Assembly: GCA_002292215.1 (NCBI GenBank)
Contig: DBBN01000003.1
Span: 1 to 19,998 of the forward strand
Source: Glaciecola sp. UBA983
Lineage (GTDB): Bacteria > Pseudomonadota > Gammaproteobacteria > Enterobacterales > Alteromonadaceae
Length of the DNA: 19,998 nucleotides
Direction of reading: 5' to 3'
A program made the position numbers and the translations under genes. Position 1 is the stretch's first letter. Each line of letters begins with the position of its first letter. Of the stretch, positions 15,509 to 19,998 are shown in pieces. Under the pieces are notes generated by a model. It did no database searches and was not told where the DNA came from. It was given only the letters and a program-made list of their open reading frames with translations.

Positions 15509-16111
15509 ATGGAACATGATCAGAATCATTTAGCTCAAAAACAAGCCGATTTTGCGACCTTTTTTATGCTCGAGCATACTGTCAATATTAACTTAGCTTG
15601 GTTGGCGTTAGATCATGCTAAACCTGATATGACCTTATTACAGCAGACGATGCCCGATGCATTTGCCATTGCTAATGAAGCCGCAGATCTGAAGACTAGC
15701 GCTTTGCGCCCTATACCTAGTCTCGGTGAACAAGGCGAAAAACTCATGACATATCTAAACTTACAATCTCGTAAAATTGATATCCTGTTTACGACCATTT
15801 TACAACAACAAGATGATCCAACAGAACGCCACCAGACCCATAAATTTGGAGCCGCAGGATGTGTTGTGCAGTTAGCTCAACCGATTGAGGTAGGCCGCTT
15901 TGCGCGTCTCAAAATGTTTATTCCAGAGGAAGCCGCTGCAGTTTTTTGTTACGCAGAAGTCATAAGTTGTGATCTTTTACCGGATTTAGACGTTTATCAA
16001 GTATCTTTATTGTATACTGTTATCCGCGAATTAGACCAAGAAGTGTTAGTTCGTTGTACTATGCACCTGCAAACGCAACAGTTAAAAGCGCGTCAAACAG
16101 GTGCTAGCTGA
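15509..16111 (+). CDS. PilZ-like domain protein
   Basis: A 200-residue soluble protein that I place in the PilZ-like group mostly by its beta-rich C-terminal half and by position: a PilZ gene next to lolC and mfd is typical of Alteromonadales. Residues 1-100 look mostly helical, with TYLNLQSRKIDILFTTILQ (81-99) as a long helix. From about 113 the strands GAAGCVVQLAQPIEVGRFARL (114-134) and AVFCYAEVISCD (144-155) resemble a PilZ barrel. The canonical c-di-GMP motifs RxxxR and D/NxSxxG are not both present: the second site reads FGAAGC. Binding of c-di-GMP is therefore doubtful. The start at 15509 follows AAGGA by eight bases. It lies 39 bases before mfd. Confidence 0.5.
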   Translation: MEHDQNHLAQKQADFATFFMLEHTVNINLAWLALDHAKPDMTLLQQTMPDAFAIANEAADLKTSALRPIPSLGEQGEKLMTYLNLQSRKIDILFTTILQQQDDPTERHQTHKFGAAGCVVQLAQPIEVGRFARLKMFIPEEAAAVFCYAEVISCDLLPDLDVYQVSLLYTVIRELDQEVLVRCTMHLQTQQLKARQTGAS

Positions 16112-16150
16112 CATTTTTTTTACTCTTGTTAGGAATATCAAACCCAAAAC

Positions 16151-19100
16151 ATGGCTAATATCTTCGCGCCCCCACTACCCAAATTACTGACCGAATCAAC
16201 TCGCCCTAACCATATTAGTTGGGGAAATCTTGGTGGCTCAAGCTCTGCCTTAGCCATTGCGAGTGCAGCTAAAGAAGACAGCCGTCCTATGGTCGTTATT
16301 ACGGCTGATTCACCCAGTGCGCTCCGTTTAGAGCAAGAAATTCGCTTTTTTTTACGTCAAGCTGATAGTGCTAATCCTGCATGTGATATCGAAGTGGGTT
16401 TGTTTCCAGATTGGGAAACCCTGCCCTACGATCAGTTTTCTCCACATCAAGATATCGTTTCACAGCGGTTAGAAACCCTTTATGAACTGACGGAACAACG
16501 TCGTGGTATTTATATCATGCCTATCAATACCGTCATGCAGCGTTTAGCGCCAGTAAGCTATCTGTCACAATATTTATTATTTTTAGAAGTCGGCCAAACG
16601 TTAGACATCAGTGAGTTTAGACGAAAATTAGAAAAAGCCGGCTATCTGCATGTATCTCAAGTCATGAGTCATTCTGAGTTTAGTGTGCGTGGCAGTATTA
16701 TTGATTTATACCCGATGGGCAGTGAACAGCCATATCGCATTGATTTGTTTGATGATGAAATAGAAACAATCAGCCATTTTAACACCAGCGACCAACGCTC
16801 TGGTGATAAAGTGCAACAAATTCGGTTATTACCCGCTCGTGAATTTCCAACTGACGATAATGCTCGAAAGTTATTTAGACAAAACTTTCTCAACCAATTC
16901 GATGAAAACAACGCTAAAGAATCCGTCTTTTACCAAATAACCAAAGGCACTATGCCTGGCGGCTCTGAATATTATTTACCGTTATTTTTTAATGACACGT
17001 CCACCATATTTGATTACCTGCATGAAAACACATTGATGCTAATACATGGTGATGTATTCGGTCGCTGTGAACGTTTTTGGCAAGACATTACCCATCGCTA
17101 TGACCAATATAGGTACAACTCAGCACGTCCTTTACTCAAACCGGAACAGCTTTATCTTGATTCGACTCAAGTCTTTGCCCGTTTAAAAGAGCGTGCCCGA
17201 ATAGATATCAGCAGTACTGAACTTGAGAAAAAAGCTGGTCGCCATAACTTTGCGGTCACCCCAATTACCGATATTGCACTCAACAGCCAAGCTAAAGTCC
17301 CTTATCAAGCATTACAACGCTTGATTCAAAGTCAAAAGGCTTCATCACGAATTGTTTTTTGTGCGGAAACACAAGGTCGTAAAGAAAACTTAATTAGCTT
17401 ATTAAAGAAAACTCCCTACGCCCCGACTACGATTAAATCCTTTGCTCAGTATCAAGAAGCCAAAGGCTTATCAAGTGTCGTCGTAGGACGCGTTGAAGAT
17501 AGCTTTAGTGTCCAGCAAAGCAAAACTGATTCTGTTATTTTTATTACTGAAACTCAGTTACTTGGCCATCAAATTACGCAACGCCGCCGCCGCGACAAAC
17601 GTCAAGCGACAGACGAAAGCGCCATTATTCGTAACTTAGCTGAACTAGCTACCGGTCAACCGGTGGTGCATATCGAACATGGTGTGGGTCGATTTATTGG
17701 CTTACAAACTCTGGATACAGGTGGCGTAACCACCGAATTTGTTGCGATTGAATATGCTAAAGGTGCAAAATTATATGTACCGGTGTCCTCGTTACACTTT
17801 ATCTCGCGTTACAGTGGGGGTGATCCTGATACCGCTCCGCTACATTTACTCGGTAACGACACTTGGACTAAGGCTAAAGAAAAAGCCGCTAAAAAAGTGC
17901 GTGATGTCGCTGCTGAATTACTTAATGTGTATGCAAAACGTGCTGCAAAACCAGGTTTTGCGCATGAGATAGTATGGGAAGAATATAAGAAGTTTGCAGA
18001 TAGTTTTCCATTTCCCGAAACGCCTGACCAAGAACAAGCGATTAATGCGGTTGTGAATGATATGGGCATGCCGAGTGCGATGGATCGACTGGTGTGTGGT
18101 GATGTGGGCTTTGGTAAAACAGAAGTGGCGATGCGCGCGGCATTTATTGCGGCCAATGCAGGTAAGCAAGTCTCTATTTTAGTTCCTACTACACTGCTCG
18201 CTCAGCAACACTTCGAAAACTTTGTTAATCGCTTTGCTGACTGGCCATTTAATATCCAAGTGTTGTCACGTTTTGTGTCCGCTAAAGATCAACGTGCAGT
18301 CCTAGAAGGAATTGAATCTGGTAATGTCGATATTGTAGTAGGCACCCATAAATTAATTCAAAACGATGTGAAATTTAAAGATCTTGGCTTAGTCATCATT
18401 GACGAAGAACACCGTTTTGGGGTGCGTCAAAAAGACAAATTCAAGGCACTACGCGCCGATGTTGATATTTTAACATTAACCGCTACGCCGATTCCACGTA
18501 CCCTAAATATGGCCATGAGCGGGATGCGTGATTTATCCATTATTGCTACACCACCAGCCAAACGTCTACCGATTAAAACGTTTGTAATAAAACGCAATGA
18601 TGAAACAATACGCGAGGCGATCATGCGTGAAATTTTACGTGGTGGTCAGGTGTATTTCTTACATAATGATGTCTCAACTATTGAACGTACCTTAGAAGAG
18701 TTACAAGAAATCGTGCCAGAAGCACGTTTTGCCATCGGTCATGGTCAAATGCGCGAGCGAGACTTAGAAAGGGTCATGGATGATTTTTATCATCAACGCT
18801 ACAACGTACTATTATGTACAACAATTATCGAAACGGGTATTGATGTACCGAGTGCCAATACGATTATTATGGATCGCGCGGATCATTTAGGTTTGGCGCA
18901 ATTACACCAATTACGTGGTCGTGTAGGTCGTTCGCATCATCAAGCATATGCCTATTTGTTAACGCCTCATCCCAAGCGTATGACTAAAGATTCCGTTAAA
19001 CGTTTAGAAGCTATCTCCTCATTAGAAAACTTAGGAGCCGGTTTTGCCTTAGCAACGCATGATCTAGAGATACGTGGTGCAGGTGAATTGCTCGGTGATG

Positions 19101-19666
19101 GTCAATCCGGACAAATCGCCACCATCGGTTATAGTCTTTATATGGATATGCTTAACAAAGCCGTCAATGCAATCAAACTAGGTAAAGATCCAGATTTCTC
19201 AGCTACATTTAGCGAACAAACCGACATTGAATTACGTATCCCAGCATTATTGCCCGATGACTATATTGGCGATGTTAATTTACGCTTATCTATTTATAAG
19301 CGTTTAGCGTCGTGCCAAGATGAACATGAAATTAATGAACTACAAGTTGAAATGATTGACCGCTTTGGACTATTGCCTGAACCGGCTAAACACTTATTTA
19401 TGGTGACGCACTTAAAACTCATCGCGCAATCGTTGGGAATGAAAAAAATAGAAGCATCAGCTAAAGGTGGTGTGGTAGAGTTCTACCAAGATGCGAAAAT
19501 TGATCCGAGTTTTTTGATCCAATTAATTCAACAAAACCCACAAGATTATCGCTTTGATGGCCCCACACGTTTGAAAGTCATGATAGAATCAAAGACGGCT
19601 CAAGGCCGAGTAGATTGGGTTGAGCAACTGATTATGAGTTTCTTTGAATTTGGTAAAGCAGCGTGA
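16151..19666 (+). CDS. mfd: Transcription-repair coupling factor
   Basis: ATP-driven DNA translocase that removes RNA polymerase stalled at lesions and recruits UvrA for repair. The 1171 residues are a little longer than E. coli Mfd (1148). The UvrB-like N-terminus shows DWETLPYDQFSPHQD (about 92-106); the polymerase-interacting region includes VVHIEHGVGRFIGL (about 505-518); helicase motifs are GDVGFGKT (650-657, Walker A), DEEH (751-754), TATPIPRT (777-784) and LRGRVGR (motif VI, near 921-927); a C-terminal regulatory domain follows. No upstream in-frame start exists because a stop lies at 16130-16132. AGGA is about 16 bases before the ATG, longer than usual. The next gene begins at or just after its stop. 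Confidence 0.97.
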   Translation: MANIFAPPLPKLLTESTRPNHISWGNLGGSSSALAIASAAKEDSRPMVVITADSPSALRLEQEIRFFLRQADSANPACDIEVGLFPDWETLPYDQFSPHQDIVSQRLETLYELTEQRRGIYIMPINTVMQRLAPVSYLSQYLLFLEVGQTLDISEFRRKLEKAGYLHVSQVMSHSEFSVRGSIIDLYPMGSEQPYRIDLFDDEIETISHFNTSDQRSGDKVQQIRLLPAREFPTDDNARKLFRQNFLNQFDENNAKESVFYQITKGTMPGGSEYYLPLFFNDTSTIFDYLHENTLMLIHGDVFGRCERFWQDITHRYDQYRYNSARPLLKPEQLYLDSTQVFARLKERARIDISSTELEKKAGRHNFAVTPITDIALNSQAKVPYQALQRLIQSQKASSRIVFCAETQGRKENLISLLKKTPYAPTTIKSFAQYQEAKGLSSVVVGRVEDSFSVQQSKTDSVIFITETQLLGHQITQRRRRDKRQATDESAIIRNLAELATGQPVVHIEHGVGRFIGLQTLDTGGVTTEFVAIEYAKGAKLYVPVSSLHFISRYSGGDPDTAPLHLLGNDTWTKAKEKAAKKVRDVAAELLNVYAKRAAKPGFAHEIVWEEYKKFADSFPFPETPDQEQAINAVVNDMGMPSAMDRLVCGDVGFGKTEVAMRAAFIAANAGKQVSILVPTTLLAQQHFENFVNRFADWPFNIQVLSRFVSAKDQRAVLEGIESGNVDIVVGTHKLIQNDVKFKDLGLVIIDEEHRFGVRQKDKFKALRADVDILTLTATPIPRTLNMAMSGMRDLSIIATPPAKRLPIKTFVIKRNDETIREAIMREILRGGQVYFLHNDVSTIERTLEELQEIVPEARFAIGHGQMRERDLERVMDDFYHQRYNVLLCTTIIETGIDVPSANTIIMDRADHLGLAQLHQLRGRVGRSHHQAYAYLLTPHPKRMTKDSVKRLEAISSLENLGAGFALATHDLEIRGAGELLGDGQSGQIATIGYSLYMDMLNKAVNAIKLGKDPDFSATFSEQTDIELRIPALLPDDYIGDVNLRLSIYKRLASCQDEHEINELQVEMIDRFGLLPEPAKHLFMVTHLKLIAQSLGMKKIEASAKGGVVEFYQDAKIDPSFLIQLIQQNPQDYRFDGPTRLKVMIESKTAQGRVDWVEQLIMSFFEFGKAA

Positions 19667-19998
19667 GAAAATGGATGAGAAAAGCGTTACGCGTAACACA
19701 CAGGCCGAGCGGAAAAATGATATATTTACTAATTATATCAATACTTTGCTGTTTCCCGTCAATTACCCAAGCTCAAGAAGATACTGACTGGTGGTTTGAT
19801 GTTGAAATCTTAATTTTCAAACATAATAACGCCGAAAATACCGTTACTGAGCAATTTGATACTGTAGTAGACAAGCCATTTTCCCCCCGTATTAGTAATG
19901 TGTTTTTACCTTTTTACGTAGTTGATACGAGCTGGATAGAACAAGCGTTACCCAAGTGTGCTAATCTGAACGATGTATTAGCTGAAGAGTTTACTGAT
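19663..19998 (+). CDS. csiV: CsiV-like envelope protein (3' partial)
   Basis: The N-terminal part of a secreted protein, cut by the window edge after about 112 codons. After a signal-peptide-like stretch (hydrophobic ISILCCFPSITQA, ending before QEDTD) comes DWWFDVEILIFKHNN, which resembles the start of CsiV-family proteins, periplasmic factors with a peptidoglycan-related role in Vibrio and its relatives. Three starts are possible: GTG 19663 (overlapping the mfd stop as GTGA), ATG 19675 and ATG 19717. The first two give a basic n-region suited to a signal peptide; GGA lies four bases before 19717. I list the longest. Position after mfd agrees with the family in Alteromonadales. Confidence 0.6.
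   Translation, partial: MRKWMRKALRVTHRPSGKMIYLLIISILCCFPSITQAQEDTDWWFDVEILIFKHNNAENTVTEQFDTVVDKPFSPRISNVFLPFYVVDTSWIEQALPKCANLNDVLAEEFTD

Noticed and set aside
16086..16127. Possible terminator between the PilZ-like gene and mfd
   Set aside because: A T-run of eight follows only a 4-base-pair stem (GTCA with TGAC) and a GCTAGC palindrome; too weak, and the genes look co-transcribed.
17809..18169. Two overlapping antisense reading frames within mfd
   Set aside because: They lie opposite the conserved Walker A region of mfd and have no recognisable domain or ribosome binding site.
1..19998. tRNA, rRNA, transposon ends, CRISPR repeats or prophage genes
   Set aside because: None was seen on reading both strands; the gene content is ordinary chromosomal housekeeping.

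Overview
This window is a compact stretch of bacterial chromosome, AT-rich by eye, with 17 genes and no mobile element, RNA gene or CRISPR array that I can see. The products resemble those of gammaproteobacteria. An mfd gene followed by a CsiV-type gene, with a PilZ-like gene and a lolC-type gene next to it, suggests a marine Alteromonadales-like organism. The genus cannot be fixed from sequence alone.

Layout. The left edge cuts into a biotin-dependent carboxylase alpha subunit (liuD-like), which overlaps an HMG-CoA lyase gene by ATGA; together they are the end of a leucine/isovalerate degradation operon. Next come a lone glgC (ADP-glucose synthesis), a convergent alpha/beta hydrolase, a divergent acyl-CoA thioesterase, a convergent HDOD protein and a ketopantoate reductase. 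A GT-B glycosyltransferase follows and overlaps tail-to-tail with a long gene encoding a cysteine desulfurase fused to a CsdE/SufE sulfur acceptor. Then, on the plus strand, come xthA (exonuclease III), a CbiM-like membrane protein and an isochorismatase-family hydrolase. On the minus strand are a small RRM RNA-binding protein, a phosphoribosyltransferase and a LolC-type permease. The right end holds a PilZ-like protein, mfd (transcription-repair coupling factor) and the start of a CsiV-like envelope protein.

Most of the window is housekeeping: branched-chain amino acid catabolism, glycogen, pantothenate, sulfur transfer, DNA repair and lipoprotein export. I see no multi-gene system that is clearly new. 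The most unusual items are the desulfurase-acceptor fusion, its 68-base antisense overlap with the glycosyltransferase, the lolC-type gene without lolD/lolE beside it, the orphan CbiM-like protein, and four convergent gene pairs with almost no space between them. No intergenic stretch exceeds 300 bases; the longest (about 180 bases, between the hydrolase and the thioesterase) holds a 7-bp-arm inverted repeat. I found no convincing rho-independent terminator.
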